A stretch of DNA of 64,000 bases from Verrucomicrobia bacterium SCGC AAA164-E04 (lineage in GTDB: Bacteria; Verrucomicrobiota; Verrucomicrobiia; Limisphaerales; AAA164-E04). Below the pieces are notes generated by a model that saw only the letters and a program-made list of their open reading frames with translations, did no database searches and was not told where the DNA came from. A program made the position numbers and the translations under genes. Each line of letters starts with the position of its first letter. Position 1 is the first letter of the stretch. Shown here in pieces: positions 17,898-27,013 of this stretch. The stretch lies in assembly GCA_000383715.1 (NCBI GenBank), contig KB911873.1, forward strand, positions 1-64,000, written 5' to 3'.

Positions 17898-18104
17898 TAA
17901 ACTTTTAAGCTACTGGTTTTCAGCAGCTTGCATGCTCAAGCACCCCAAAATGACGCAATGCGTTATTAATGCTGGAAATATGATTATCAGAACCCATCCA
18001 GACTCGTCAATAACGCTTGTGAAAAAAATCACAAATTCACTTGCACCACTTTTAAGCTCTCGGTAGCTTGCACGAAACTGGTAGGGCTTTCTGAATGAAT
18101 CGCA

Positions 18105-18647
18105 ATGAACCCATCACAAAAAGAAATAGGATACAACACTAAGGTCGAAGGCGATGTGATAGTCACCAAGGTCGATGCCGTGCTGAATTGGTTTAGGAAG
18201 AACTCCCTGTGGCCAATGCCGATGGGATTGGCTTGCTGCGCCATCGAATTGATGGCAGCGGGATCCAGTCGATTCGATATTTCGAGGTTCGGCTCAGAGG
18301 TGATGCGTTTTTCACCACGTCAGTCTGATCTTATGATAGTTGCAGGCACTGTAACCTACAAAATGGCTCTGGCATTGAGGCGCATCTACGACCAGATGGC
18401 AGAACCCAAGTGGGTGATTGCCATGGGAGCATGCGCCTCCACTGGTGGTATGTATCGCAGCTATTCCGTCTTGCAGGGTGTGGACAAAATCGTGCCAGTG
18501 AATGTCTATGTGGCAGGATGCCCTCCCCGACCGGAGGCTTTGCTGGATGCGTTGATGAAACTGCAGAAGCAGGTCGCAAAAGAGCCATTGATAAGGACAC
18601 ACAAGGCACCTAAGCCGGATGCCCTCTCAGGTGTTCACGTCAAGTGA
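18105..18647 (+). CDS. nuoB: NADH-quinone oxidoreductase subunit B
   Basis: NuoB holds the N2 4Fe-4S cluster, the last cluster before quinone, at the base of the complex I peripheral arm. The cluster ligands are visible as the tandem Cys C44-C45 in [11 protein letters not shown]110 in GACASTGG and C139 in VAGCPPRPE. The 180-residue length is standard. It is the first nuo gene here: upstream is 207 bp of non-coding DNA and tRNA-Cys, with no nuoA. Confidence 0.96.
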   Translation: MNPSQKEIGYNTKVEGDVIVTKVDAVLNWFRKNSLWPMPMGLACCAIELMAAGSSRFDISRFGSEVMRFSPRQSDLMIVAGTVTYKMALALRRIYDQMAEPKWVIAMGACASTGGMYRSYSVLQGVDKIVPVNVYVAGCPPRPEALLDALMKLQKQVAKEPLIRTHKAPKPDALSGVHVK

Positions 18648-18674
18648 CTTGAGCGAGTATTCATTTGTAAAATT

Positions 18675-19268
18675 ATGAGCGACGCAAGCATCGAGAAAAC
18701 TTCAAAACTGGCGAACGACTTGAAAACCAAGTTCGGTGATTTGCTTTCGGAAATCCATGAGTTCAGGGGCGAATGCACGCTTGTAGTCAATGACAACGCG
18801 AAAATCGCTGAAATCTGCAATTACGCGAAAAGTGAACTTGGTTTCGACTGCCTAACGGATCTATCAGGAGTGGATCATCTAGGAGAAGAGCCTCGGTTTT
18901 CTGTGGTCTACGAGCTCTACGGGTTGACCAGCAAGGCTTATCTACGTTTGAAAGTGCTTGTTGAAGAGGAGAATTGTGAAGTGCCTTCTGTGACAAAAAT
19001 TTGGAAAACGGCTGATTGGCATGAACGCGAGGCATACGACATGATGGGTATTCGTTTCACAAACCACCCGGACCTGAGACGTATCCTCATGTGGGAAGGC
19101 TACCCTTACTTTCCATTGAGGAAGGATTTTCCTCTGGAAGGCAAAGAAACCGAGTTGCCTGATATTGCTTTCACTGAAAAGGCCCCTATGGAAGGCGGAC
19201 CTTTTGTAACTTCTCCAGGACAACCACATACTACTTTGCGTGAACCAAGGGCGCGCACAATAGAGTAA
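18675..19268 (+). CDS. nuoC: NADH-quinone oxidoreductase subunit C
   Basis: NuoC is a hydrophilic structural subunit of the complex I connecting module. The signature WHEREAYDMMGIRFTNHPDL followed by RRILMWEGYPYFPLRKDFPL lies near residues 115-155, matching the conserved 30 kDa subunit motif. At 197 residues it is a stand-alone NuoC, not the NuoCD fusion found in E. coli. The start lies 27 bp after nuoB, preceded by a weak Shine-Dalgarno. Confidence 0.95.
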   Translation: MSDASIEKTSKLANDLKTKFGDLLSEIHEFRGECTLVVNDNAKIAEICNYAKSELGFDCLTDLSGVDHLGEEPRFSVVYELYGLTSKAYLRLKVLVEEENCEVPSVTKIWKTADWHEREAYDMMGIRFTNHPDLRRILMWEGYPYFPLRKDFPLEGKETELPDIAFTEKAPMEGGPFVTSPGQPHTTLREPRARTIE

Positions 19269-19369
19269 CGACTGAAAATATCGTTTACTCAGAAACAAAG
19301 TATCACGTGCTCAATTCGAGGGTCAGGATCGGGAAACTAGCAGAAGTAACATTTTAAAAGAAGATTAAC

Positions 19370-20638
19370 ATGGCACCAGAAATCAAAGACCTGGAAGTAA
19401 AGGACGCCGCCGGCAGAACGCTGGATGGTATCGAGTCCGCTGAGGTGCAGGGTCAGGAAGAGATGATGGGCGAAAAACTCATCCTCAACATGGGCCCTTC
19501 TCACCCTTCGACCCATGGCGTGCTGCGCATTATCTTGGAGCTTGATGGTGAAATCATCACTAAGGCCAGTCCGGATGTGGGTTATCTGCACCGAGGCGAT
19601 GAGAAAATCGCCGAAAACATGACTTACAACCAGTTTGTTCCCTATACAGACAGACTGGACTACCTCGCACCACTTGCCAACAACGTCGCCTACGCCCTTG
19701 CGGTTGAAAAACTGATGGGGATCGACAAACAGCTGCCTGAAAGGGGCCAATACATACGTGTTATCTGCTGCGAGTTAGCACGTATTTCAGCTCATTTGCT
19801 GGGACTTGGAGCCTTTGCAATGGACGTGGGAGCATTGACTGTATTTCTTCATACGTTTACCGAACGTGAAAAAATTTATAATCTGTGTGAATCACTGACA
19901 GGAGCCAGATTCACTACTTCCTTTACAAGGATTGGAGGTATTGCACGTGACCTTCCGGATGGATGGGTGGATCAATGCCGAAAATTCCTGGAAGAAGTGG
20001 AATTCAATTTCGATGAGACTGAAACACTCCTGACTCGAAATAGAATTTTTGTAGACCGCACGCAGGGGGTCGGAATATTGCCAAGAGACATTGCTATTGA
20101 TTACGGAATCACCGGCCCAAACCTGAGAGGATCCGGAGTGGAACACGACTTGAGGAAAAGCAACCCCTACCTCGTTTATCCTGAACTGGATTTTGAGGTT
20201 CCAGTCGGGACCAAGGGCGATTCCTATGACAGATACCTTGTGCGTATGGAAGAAATGCGTCAAAGCGCCAAAATCATACGTCAATGTCTGGACAAACTTC
20301 CGGGAGGCCCTGTGAGCATTGACGATGGCAAGACAGTGCTTCCTCCCAAGGATAAAGTGCTCAGCAGCATGGAAGAATTGATTCATCAATTCATGTTGGT
20401 AACTCAGGGAGTCAACGTCCCTTCTGGGGAAGTTTATTTTGGTGCTGAAAACCCAAAAGGGGAACTTGGATTTTACATACACAGTATCGGTGGAGGAACA
20501 CCGAACCGCATGAAAATCCGTGCCCCGTCGTTCGTGAACCTCAGTGTGCTTCCTTACTTGTTGAAGGGAGAAATGATGAGTGATGTCGTGGCGATTTTGG
20601 GTTCAATCGATTTTGTAATGGGAGAAAGCGACAGATGA
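19370..20638 (+). CDS. nuoD: NADH-quinone oxidoreductase subunit D
   Basis: NuoD is the 49 kDa subunit that with NuoB forms the quinone-reduction site. The N-terminal block NMGPSHPSTHGVLRI near residue 42 contains the conserved His-rich loop, and GYLHRGDEKIAE follows. The C-terminus GGTPNRMKIRAPSFVNL and the terminal DFVMGESDR (where family members usually end in GEVDR) are also typical. Length 422. A 101-bp gap separates it from nuoC, with AAAGAAGA before the ATG acting as ribosome site. It overlaps nuoE by 4 bp. Confidence 0.96.
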   Translation: MAPEIKDLEVKDAAGRTLDGIESAEVQGQEEMMGEKLILNMGPSHPSTHGVLRIILELDGEIITKASPDVGYLHRGDEKIAENMTYNQFVPYTDRLDYLAPLANNVAYALAVEKLMGIDKQLPERGQYIRVICCELARISAHLLGLGAFAMDVGALTVFLHTFTEREKIYNLCESLTGARFTTSFTRIGGIARDLPDGWVDQCRKFLEEVEFNFDETETLLTRNRIFVDRTQGVGILPRDIAIDYGITGPNLRGSGVEHDLRKSNPYLVYPELDFEVPVGTKGDSYDRYLVRMEEMRQSAKIIRQCLDKLPGGPVSIDDGKTVLPPKDKVLSSMEELIHQFMLVTQGVNVPSGEVYFGAENPKGELGFYIHSIGGGTPNRMKIRAPSFVNLSVLPYLLKGEMMSDVVAILGSIDFVMGESDR

Positions 20639-21120
20639 GTCTGAACATACCTCAAAAGCTGGAAAGCGAGATCGAAGAACTGATCACTCATTATCCAGAA
20701 AAGCGAAGTGCTTCGATGATGCTTCTGCACGCATTGCAGGAACACTTTGGTTATGTTTCCAAAGAAAGCATCGAATGGATTGCAAAGAAGCTTGAGCTAA
20801 AACCAATCAATGTTCACGAGCTTGTTACTTTCTACCCAATGTTCAGGCAGGAGCCAGCAGGTAAATACGTGGTGAAGGTTTGCCGTACATTGAGCTGCGC
20901 ATTGGGTGGCTCAGGAAAACTCCACAAGCATGTATGCTCCAAATTGGGTTTGGATGCCGAGAATCATGGGCTTCAAACATCGGAAGACGGCAAATTTTCA
21001 GTGGAGTTCGTAGAGTGCCTGGCTAGTTGTGGCACAGCCCCTGTCATAATGTGCAATAATGAATTTCACGAAGGTGTCAGTCAGGAGAAAGCAGACACAA
21101 TCATCAATCAATGCCCTTGA
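20635..21120 (+). CDS. nuoE: NADH-quinone oxidoreductase subunit E
   Basis: NuoE carries the N1a 2Fe-2S cluster next to NuoF in the NADH dehydrogenase module. The four ligand cysteines appear in CRTLSC (C-x4-C) and in ECLASCGTAP (C-x3-C), the thioredoxin-like ferredoxin pattern. The 161-residue length is normal. It starts inside the nuoD stop codon. The next 32 bp lead into a tRNA gene on the opposite strand. Confidence 0.95.
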   Translation: MSLNIPQKLESEIEELITHYPEKRSASMMLLHALQEHFGYVSKESIEWIAKKLELKPINVHELVTFYPMFRQEPAGKYVVKVCRTLSCALGGSGKLHKHVCSKLGLDAENHGLQTSEDGKFSVEFVECLASCGTAPVIMCNNEFHEGVSQEKADTIINQCP

Positions 21121-21152
21121 TCAAAAGAAGAAACTACAGTTCGTAGACGAGG

Positions 21153-21226
21153 TGGCTGCCGGACATGGATTTGAACCATGACAAGCAGATTCAGAGACTG
21201 CTGTGCTACCATTACACCATCCGGCA
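21153..21226 (-). tRNA. tRNA-Gln (CTG), antisense inside the nuo operon
   Basis: On the minus strand the acceptor stem TGCCGGA pairs with TCCGGCA, followed by G and an encoded CCA. The anticodon arm reads GCAGT-CTCTGAA-TCTGC, giving anticodon CUG, and the T-loop is GGTTCAAATCC. The U1 start, as in E. coli tRNA-Gln, supports Gln identity. It lies wholly in the gap between nuoE and nuoF and opposes the direction of nuo transcription. Confidence 0.94.
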
Positions 21227-21291
21227 AAAAACTTAAGACGCGAAAACATAGCAAAACGATTTTTGGAGTCAAGCAACCAGAACGGATTTCA

Positions 21292-22707
21292 ATGCCCAAA
21301 GAATTTCGACTCATATTGAAGAATGCAGACAAGCCCGGATACACACCGGACATTGATTGCTATATGGCTAACGGCGGCTACGAAGCGTTGAAAAAATCCA
21401 TCGCGCTGAAAGCCAAAGAGACCGACGACGGTAAAACAAAAACCCCTCAGGAACAAATCCGAGACGAGGTCATGTCCAGCGGGCTCCGAGGGCGTGGTGG
21501 GGCAGGATTTTCTTGCGGTCTCAAATGGTCATTTGTGGACCGTCGGAGCGGTAAGCCCATTTACATGATTTGTAATGCGGATGAATCGGAGCCGGGTACT
21601 TTCAAGGACAGGCAGATCATCCATAAAGACCCTCACCAGTTAGTTGAGGGCATGATCATCAGTGCATTTGCAAATGACGTGCATCTTGCCTACATCTATA
21701 TCCGCGGGGAATTTCCTGAAGGTGCACGCATTCTGAACAAGGCGCTTGATGAGGCTCGAGAAAAAGGATTCCTCGGCAAGGATGTCCTGGGAACCGGATA
21801 CGATCTGGAGATCCATGTGCATCGCGGAGCAGGCGCTTACATCTGCGGTGAAGAGACAGGACTGATCGAATCTCTGGAGGGAAAAAGGGCCTACCCACGC
21901 ATCAAACCTCCCTATTTTCCAGCGGTTTTGGGGCTTTACATGTGTCCAACAATCGTAAACAACGTCGAGACACTTTGCGCTGTAGGCCATATCATGAACA
22001 TGGGTGGCTCTGAGTATGCGAAGTTAGGAACTCCCCGGAATACGGGCACTCGTATTGTGAGCTTGAGCGGCATGGTGAAGAAGCCCGGTTATTACGAAAT
22101 CGAAGTAGGCAAGGCAACGATTGGTGAGTTGATTTTTGATGACGCTTTTGGTGGCGGTTTGCTCGAGGGCAGAACTTTGAAAGCGATTATTCCAGGTGGC
22201 TCATCTGCGAAAGTCTTGAAAGCGGGAGAAAAATTCCAGATGAAGCGCCCCAACAAGGACGGAGAACTGGAATCCGTAGAGGTGGATTTACTGGATCTGC
22301 CTTATGATTTTGATTCGCTCATGGCCGCAGGAACCATGTCGGGATCCAGCGCGATTATCGTGATGGATGACAGCGTGGACATCGTCGAAGCGCTGGCAAA
22401 TGTCTCAGCCTTCTACGCGCATGAAAGCTGCGGCCAGTGCACGCCATGCAGGGAGGGCTCTCTCTGGATGAGCAAGGCATTGAATCGCATGACAAGCGGT
22501 AAAGGGAGAAAAGAGGATGCAGATTATCTGACACACATTGCAACGAACATTCAAGGCCGCACAATATGCGCTTTTGGCGAGGCTTGCTCATGGCCTGTGC
22601 TTAGTTTTGTCAAAAAATTCAAAGACGAATTCGAGGCTAGAGGTGCTGCAGATGAAGCAGCGCAACTGGAGTCCAACCAAAAAGGTGCAGTAAACTCAGC
22701 GAATTAA
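21292..22707 (+). CDS. nuoF: NADH-quinone oxidoreductase subunit F
   Basis: NuoF binds NADH and FMN and holds the N3 4Fe-4S cluster. The glycine-rich FMN/NADH motif SGLRGRGGAGF and ICNADESEPGTFKDR are present in the first third. The cluster ligands are in ESCGQCTPCREG, with the fourth Cys in GRTICAFG. The start at 21292 (MPKEFRLILKNADK) is chosen because the frame upstream runs through the antisense tRNA-Gln and is not conserved-looking. That gives 471 residues. A 7-bp gap separates it from nuoG. Confidence 0.95.
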   Translation: MPKEFRLILKNADKPGYTPDIDCYMANGGYEALKKSIALKAKETDDGKTKTPQEQIRDEVMSSGLRGRGGAGFSCGLKWSFVDRRSGKPIYMICNADESEPGTFKDRQIIHKDPHQLVEGMIISAFANDVHLAYIYIRGEFPEGARILNKALDEAREKGFLGKDVLGTGYDLEIHVHRGAGAYICGEETGLIESLEGKRAYPRIKPPYFPAVLGLYMCPTIVNNVETLCAVGHIMNMGGSEYAKLGTPRNTGTRIVSLSGMVKKPGYYEIEVGKATIGELIFDDAFGGGLLEGRTLKAIIPGGSSAKVLKAGEKFQMKRPNKDGELESVEVDLLDLPYDFDSLMAAGTMSGSSAIIVMDDSVDIVEALANVSAFYAHESCGQCTPCREGSLWMSKALNRMTSGKGRKEDADYLTHIATNIQGRTICAFGEACSWPVLSFVKKFKDEFEARGAADEAAQLESNQKGAVNSAN

Positions 22708-22713
22708 CTCCAC

Positions 22714-24429
22714 ATGGCGAACGAAACGACAAAAGCTGAAATCAAACCTGTCGAAACTGTCACTGTAAAAGTGGATGGCAGCAGAGTGGAGGTCCCAAAG
22801 ACGACACCAGACTGGCAGGGAAACCCAATACCAACCACCATTTTGCAGGCCTGCAAGATGGTGGGGAAGGAAATCCCACATTACTGCTACCATCCCAAGC
22901 TCCCGGTAGCTGGTAATTGTCGCATGTGCCTGGTTGAAGTCGGAATGCCGGCCATGGGCAGGGATCGCAAACCTATTTTAAACCAGGATGGAACACCCAA
23001 GATTCAGAAAGGTGTTCTTCCTTATGACCCATCATTGCCGCGGGGAGCCATCGCTTGTGCGACTCCAGTCGCCCCCAATATGGAGATTCACACTGATTCC
23101 GATAATACGAAGATGATGCGTGAGGGTATACTGGAATCTCTCCTGATAAATCACCCTTTGGATTGTACCATTTGTGATCAGGCAGGTGAGTGTAAACTTC
23201 AGGAGTATTCCATGGAGCACGGTCAGGCCAAAAGCCAGTTCGTAGAAACCAAAGTCAGCAAGCCCAAGCAGGTTGATCTGGGACCGCGTATCATGCTGGA
23301 TGACGAACGATGTGTTTTGTGTACACGCTGCATTCGTTTCACCCGGGATGTGGCACATGATGATGCTCTGGGTATTGTCAATCGCGGCAGCTATAATACT
23401 ATCGCCGCATACCCTGGCTCAAAGTTCGATAATAATTATACTTTGAATACGGTCGACCTTTGCCCTGTGGGCGCACTGACATCGAAAGATTTCCGCTTCC
23501 AGATGAGGGTTTGGTTCATGAAAGAGACCGAATCCATCTGCACGAGCTGCTCTACAGGGTGTAATATCAAGGTCGGTTCGCGTGAAAACAAAGTTTACCG
23601 TTATGAGCCCCGCGACAACGATGCGGTCAATGCGTCCTGGATGTGTGATGAAGGTCGGTTGAATTACAAGTGGGTTCATCGTGAAGATCGACTCAAGGAA
23701 TGCCTCATCAGGAACCACAACTCAGAATCACGCTCCGTCGAATGGGTCACTATCATTCAGGAACTGTCTGAAAGACTTTCCAAATGCGAAAAAGGATCAG
23801 TCGCTATTCTCGCATCAGCCCGAGCGAGCAATGAGGAGCTTTACCTCATCAAATTACTGGCAGATCATTTTGAGGCGATCACCGATTGCGTTCCGCGCAA
23901 GGGTGAGGGCGATGATTTCCTTGTGCAATCGGATAAAAACCCGAACAGCAATGGCGCTCGTGCAATAGGAATTGCTTTCAGCGAAATGGGCATTCAGATC
24001 CCGGAAATCGACGAAGGTATTTCAGAGGGGCGCATCAAGACCTTATTGTCCTTTGGCGAAAACATCACTCGCGTTGGAATGAATGACGAACTGCTCGCCA
24101 AGCTGGATCTGCTGGTCGTCAGCGACATACTCGGCAGCCATGCAGCAGATAAAGCTGACTTCCTGTTGCCGGGATGTGCTCATCTCGAGAAACGCGGTTC
24201 GTTCGTCAATGAAAAAGGCCGTGTGCAAAAATTCATGAAAGCCGTAGAAGCTCCGGGTAAGGCCAGGCCCGACTGGGAATGGTTGCGTGAGTTGGTAGTT
24301 CATGTCACAAACGAAAAACCAGCGGATACGCTACCAGGCTTGTTTAACGAAATGAGCGCAAACAATGCTGCCTTTGGCGGCATCCAATGGAAGGACCTGG
24401 GAAGCCTGGGTACGGATATTAAAATTTAA
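22714..24429 (+). CDS. nuoG: NADH-quinone oxidoreductase subunit G
   Basis: NuoG carries the iron-sulfur chain of the NADH module. The 2Fe-2S site (HYCYHPKLPVAGNCRMCLVEVG) lies in the first 80 residues. It is followed by the His-Cys3 4Fe-4S segment (NHPLDCTICDQAGECKLQ), a further CVLCTRCIRF cluster and CTSCSTGCN near 275. The C-terminal molybdopterin-like domain is short: 571 residues in total against about 900 in E. coli. It retains blocks such as SDILGSHAADKADFLLPG and KRGSFVNEKGRVQ. It is 6 bp from nuoF and 21 bp before nuoH. Confidence 0.95.
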   Translation: MANETTKAEIKPVETVTVKVDGSRVEVPKTTPDWQGNPIPTTILQACKMVGKEIPHYCYHPKLPVAGNCRMCLVEVGMPAMGRDRKPILNQDGTPKIQKGVLPYDPSLPRGAIACATPVAPNMEIHTDSDNTKMMREGILESLLINHPLDCTICDQAGECKLQEYSMEHGQAKSQFVETKVSKPKQVDLGPRIMLDDERCVLCTRCIRFTRDVAHDDALGIVNRGSYNTIAAYPGSKFDNNYTLNTVDLCPVGALTSKDFRFQMRVWFMKETESICTSCSTGCNIKVGSRENKVYRYEPRDNDAVNASWMCDEGRLNYKWVHREDRLKECLIRNHNSESRSVEWVTIIQELSERLSKCEKGSVAILASARASNEELYLIKLLADHFEAITDCVPRKGEGDDFLVQSDKNPNSNGARAIGIAFSEMGIQIPEIDEGISEGRIKTLLSFGENITRVGMNDELLAKLDLLVVSDILGSHAADKADFLLPGCAHLEKRGSFVNEKGRVQKFMKAVEAPGKARPDWEWLRELVVHVTNEKPADTLPGLFNEMSANNAAFGGIQWKDLGSLGTDIKI

Positions 24430-24450
24430 GGGAAGAGCGAGGACAAAAAA

Positions 24451-25536
24451 ATGGTATTTCACGATCCAACAATAGCCGCCGTCATGCACGATACAGTGCA
24501 GAACTCGCTATTGGGTCCCTGGGGCCCATTCTTGATGTTCAGTGCCCTAAAGGTCGTCATGGCCATAGGGATACTTTTGCCAATGATCGCATACTCGGTC
24601 ATGCTGGAAAGGCGTGTCAGTGCCGCGATTCAGGATCGTGTGGGGCCAAATCGTGTGGGCCCTTTCGGATTGCTCCAGCCTATGGCTGACGGATTGAAGT
24701 CGATACTGAAGGAAGACTTCACTCCATTGCATGTTCGAAAGGCTTATTTCATACTCGCTCCGGCACTGAGTGTGATACCGGCTTTTCTGACCATTGCCGT
24801 GATCCCGTTCGGATCCAAACTCGGCAACCAATCCATGGTGATCGCCGATTTGAACGTGGGTATTCTTTATACCTTCAGCGTGGTGTCTCTGGGTGTTTAT
24901 GGCATTGTCATCGCAGGCTACGCTTCCAACTCCAAATACCCATTCTTCGGTGGCGTTCGAGCAAGTGCACAGATGATTTCCTATGAGATTGCGATGGGAA
25001 TGGCGGCAGTTCCGGTGTTCATGCTGGTGGGAGAACTGAATCTTGGCAAAGTGATCGAGTATCAGGCAAATGGAGCCTGGCTGATTTTCAAACAACCCAT
25101 TGCTTTCGTCATCTTTCTGGTCTCTGCTTTTGCTGAAACCAACAGGCTGCCTTTCGATATGCCTGAATCCGAAACGGAGCTCGTATCCGGTTACAATACA
25201 GAATATAGTTCAATGAAGTTTGCTCTCTTCTTCATGGGAGAGTATGCCGCGATGATTTCCGTTTCAGCCCTGATGGTAGTGCTTTTCTTTGGTGGCTGGA
25301 CATTACCTTTCTTCGGACTGAACGAAACTGCTAGCACGTTTGGGGGAGGGCTGATTCACATTCTTGTTTTTCTCGCCAAAGTGGCAGTCTTCATGGGATT
25401 ATTCATATGGATTCGATGGATGCTTCCACGATTTCGATACGATCAATTAATGGACCTTGGGTGGAAAACGTTTTTACCGCTTGCTCTAGCAAATATCATC
25501 ATTACAGCCACCATATTGTGGATACAACACCTTTAA
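24451..25536 (+). CDS. nuoH: NADH-quinone oxidoreductase subunit H
   Basis: NuoH is the membrane subunit that forms the quinone chamber with NuoB and NuoD. About eight helices are visible. The signature ERRVSAAIQDRVGPNRVGP is at residues 49-67 and AETNRLPFDMPESETELVSG near 229. Length 361 is typical. It follows nuoG closely and ends 19 bp before nuoI, where a GAGAGGAG sequence serves as ribosome site for the latter. Confidence 0.96.
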   Translation: MVFHDPTIAAVMHDTVQNSLLGPWGPFLMFSALKVVMAIGILLPMIAYSVMLERRVSAAIQDRVGPNRVGPFGLLQPMADGLKSILKEDFTPLHVRKAYFILAPALSVIPAFLTIAVIPFGSKLGNQSMVIADLNVGILYTFSVVSLGVYGIVIAGYASNSKYPFFGGVRASAQMISYEIAMGMAAVPVFMLVGELNLGKVIEYQANGAWLIFKQPIAFVIFLVSAFAETNRLPFDMPESETELVSGYNTEYSSMKFALFFMGEYAAMISVSALMVVLFFGGWTLPFFGLNETASTFGGGLIHILVFLAKVAVFMGLFIWIRWMLPRFRYDQLMDLGWKTFLPLALANIIITATILWIQHL

Positions 25537-25555
25537 TCGAGAGGAGAACACACGC

Positions 25556-26086
25556 ATGATCATTAAACGCAATCCCCTCACTTGGTTTGAAAAACTTTAT
25601 ATCCCCGCCCTCATAGGCGGATTCAAGGTCACCCTCTCTCATTTCTTCAAGAAGAAGGTGACCATGCAGTATCCTGAAGAAAAGTGGACAGTACCGGAGG
25701 GATATCGAGGCGCTCCGTATTTGGTCAAAGATGAAAAAGACCGGACCAAATGCGTGTCGTGTCAACTATGTGAATTCGTGTGTCCACCCAAAGCGATCAA
25801 AATCACCCCTCCGGGGCCGGAAGTGAACGCAGAGCGCGGCAACATCGAAAAAGAGCCTGAACAGTTTGAGATCAACATGCTCCGCTGCATTTTCTGCGGT
25901 TACTGTCAGGAGGTCTGCCCTGAAGAAGCTATTTTCCTTCAAAAAGATTATTCACTCACAGGTGAGTCAAGAGAAGAAATGATTTACGACAAGACCACGC
26001 TTCTTGAACTCGGCGGTGTGAAAGAAAGTAATATCAAAAAGTGGGACAAAAAGGCAGCGGATGCCAAGGCTCAACAATCGCACTGA
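25556..26086 (+). CDS. nuoI: NADH-quinone oxidoreductase subunit I
   Basis: NuoI carries clusters N6a and N6b. Two 4Fe-4S ferredoxin motifs are visible: CVSCQLCEFVCPPKAI at about residues 67-82 and CIFCGYCQEVCPEEAI at about 112-127. Length 176 is normal. It is followed by a 98-bp gap before nuoJ, longer than most gaps in the operon. Confidence 0.96.
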   Translation: MIIKRNPLTWFEKLYIPALIGGFKVTLSHFFKKKVTMQYPEEKWTVPEGYRGAPYLVKDEKDRTKCVSCQLCEFVCPPKAIKITPPGPEVNAERGNIEKEPEQFEINMLRCIFCGYCQEVCPEEAIFLQKDYSLTGESREEMIYDKTTLLELGGVKESNIKKWDKKAADAKAQQSH

Positions 26087-26184
26087 ATTAAGCAAGCTGC
26101 CCCATAGATTCAATGAGCACAATGTTCACGACAAGCAACAAAAGCAGTAAGGGACAACCGAACTACAAAGAATGATTTAAATCC

Positions 26185-26685
26185 ATGGAAGCATTGTTGT
26201 TTTATATATTTTCTGCTCTGACGCTGGTCTGCGGCTTTTTGGTCGTGGCAAATCCCTTGACGCGGAATCCAGTGACAAGTGCCATGTTCCTGGTGCTGAC
26301 CATTATTTCCATGGCTGGGCTGTTTGTTCTATTGAACGCCTTCTTTTTGGCAGCGGTGCAGATCATGGTTTACGCAGGAGCGGTGATTGTTCTGTTTCTG
26401 TTCGTCATCATGCTATTGGACATTCATGAAGTGGAGAAACAACCCGTGAATTATTTCAGTGTTACGGTGGGTATGTTGGCATTGCTCAGCATTGGTGGTG
26501 TTCTGATCAAAGCCATCGTCACCTCCGGCGTTGGAGATGGTCTGGAGGCCGTGACGGTAGGCTCGACCAAAAAATTGGGTTTAAGTTTGTTTACCGATTA
26601 TGTGTTACCCTTTGAAATCATGGGTGTGCTGCTGCTTGTGGGCATGATCGGTGTCATTTTATTAAGTAAAAAAACTTTGAGATAG
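26185..26685 (+). CDS. nuoJ: NADH-quinone oxidoreductase subunit J
   Basis: NuoJ is a small membrane subunit of the proton-pumping arm. Five hydrophobic helices are seen in 166 residues, with the conserved MVYAGAVIVLFLFVIMLLD segment (the pi-bulge helix region) near residues 60-78. It lies 6 bp before nuoK. The C-terminal GVLLLVGMIGVILLSKK is also typical. Confidence 0.93.
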   Translation: MEALLFYIFSALTLVCGFLVVANPLTRNPVTSAMFLVLTIISMAGLFVLLNAFFLAAVQIMVYAGAVIVLFLFVIMLLDIHEVEKQPVNYFSVTVGMLALLSIGGVLIKAIVTSGVGDGLEAVTVGSTKKLGLSLFTDYVLPFEIMGVLLLVGMIGVILLSKKTLR

Positions 26686-26691
26686 GAACAT

Positions 26692-26994
26692 ATGATCGGA
26701 CTAGAACATTACCTGATCGTAAGTGCGATCCTCTTCGGCCTGGGGCTGATGGGAGTCGTGATGCGAAGCAACCTGATCGTCATTTACATGAGCTTGGAAC
26801 TCATGTTGAACGCGGCAAATCTGGCGCTGGTTTCCTTCTCACGATTTACAAACACCGTGGATGGACAGGTCATGGTTTTTTTCGTGATCACGGTGGCAGC
26901 AGCAGAAGTCGCAGTCGGTTTGGCGTTGATCGTAGCTCTTTACCGCAAGCGGCAAATATCGGAAGTCGATGAACTGACCTCCCTGAAACTTTAA
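26692..26994 (+). CDS. nuoK: NADH-quinone oxidoreductase subunit K
   Basis: NuoK is a 100-residue subunit with three helices that carries a membrane Glu in the proton channel. The conserved segment [18 protein letters not shown] contains the key Glu, and [16 protein letters not shown] the second. Length and content match MrpC/NuoK exactly. It is 6 bp after nuoJ and about 20 bp before the nuoL start. Confidence 0.95.
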   Translation: MIGLEHYLIVSAILFGLGLMGVVMRSNLIVIYMSLELMLNAANLALVSFSRFTNTVDGQVMVFFVITVAAAEVAVGLALIVALYRKRQISEVDELTSLKL

Positions 26995-27013
26995 AAATTT
27001 GATCGATCAAAAA

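Noticed and set aside
26113-26175. A 20-codon ATG frame between nuoI and nuoJ
   Set aside because: Too short, no ribosome site and low-complexity composition; nothing distinguishes it from chance.
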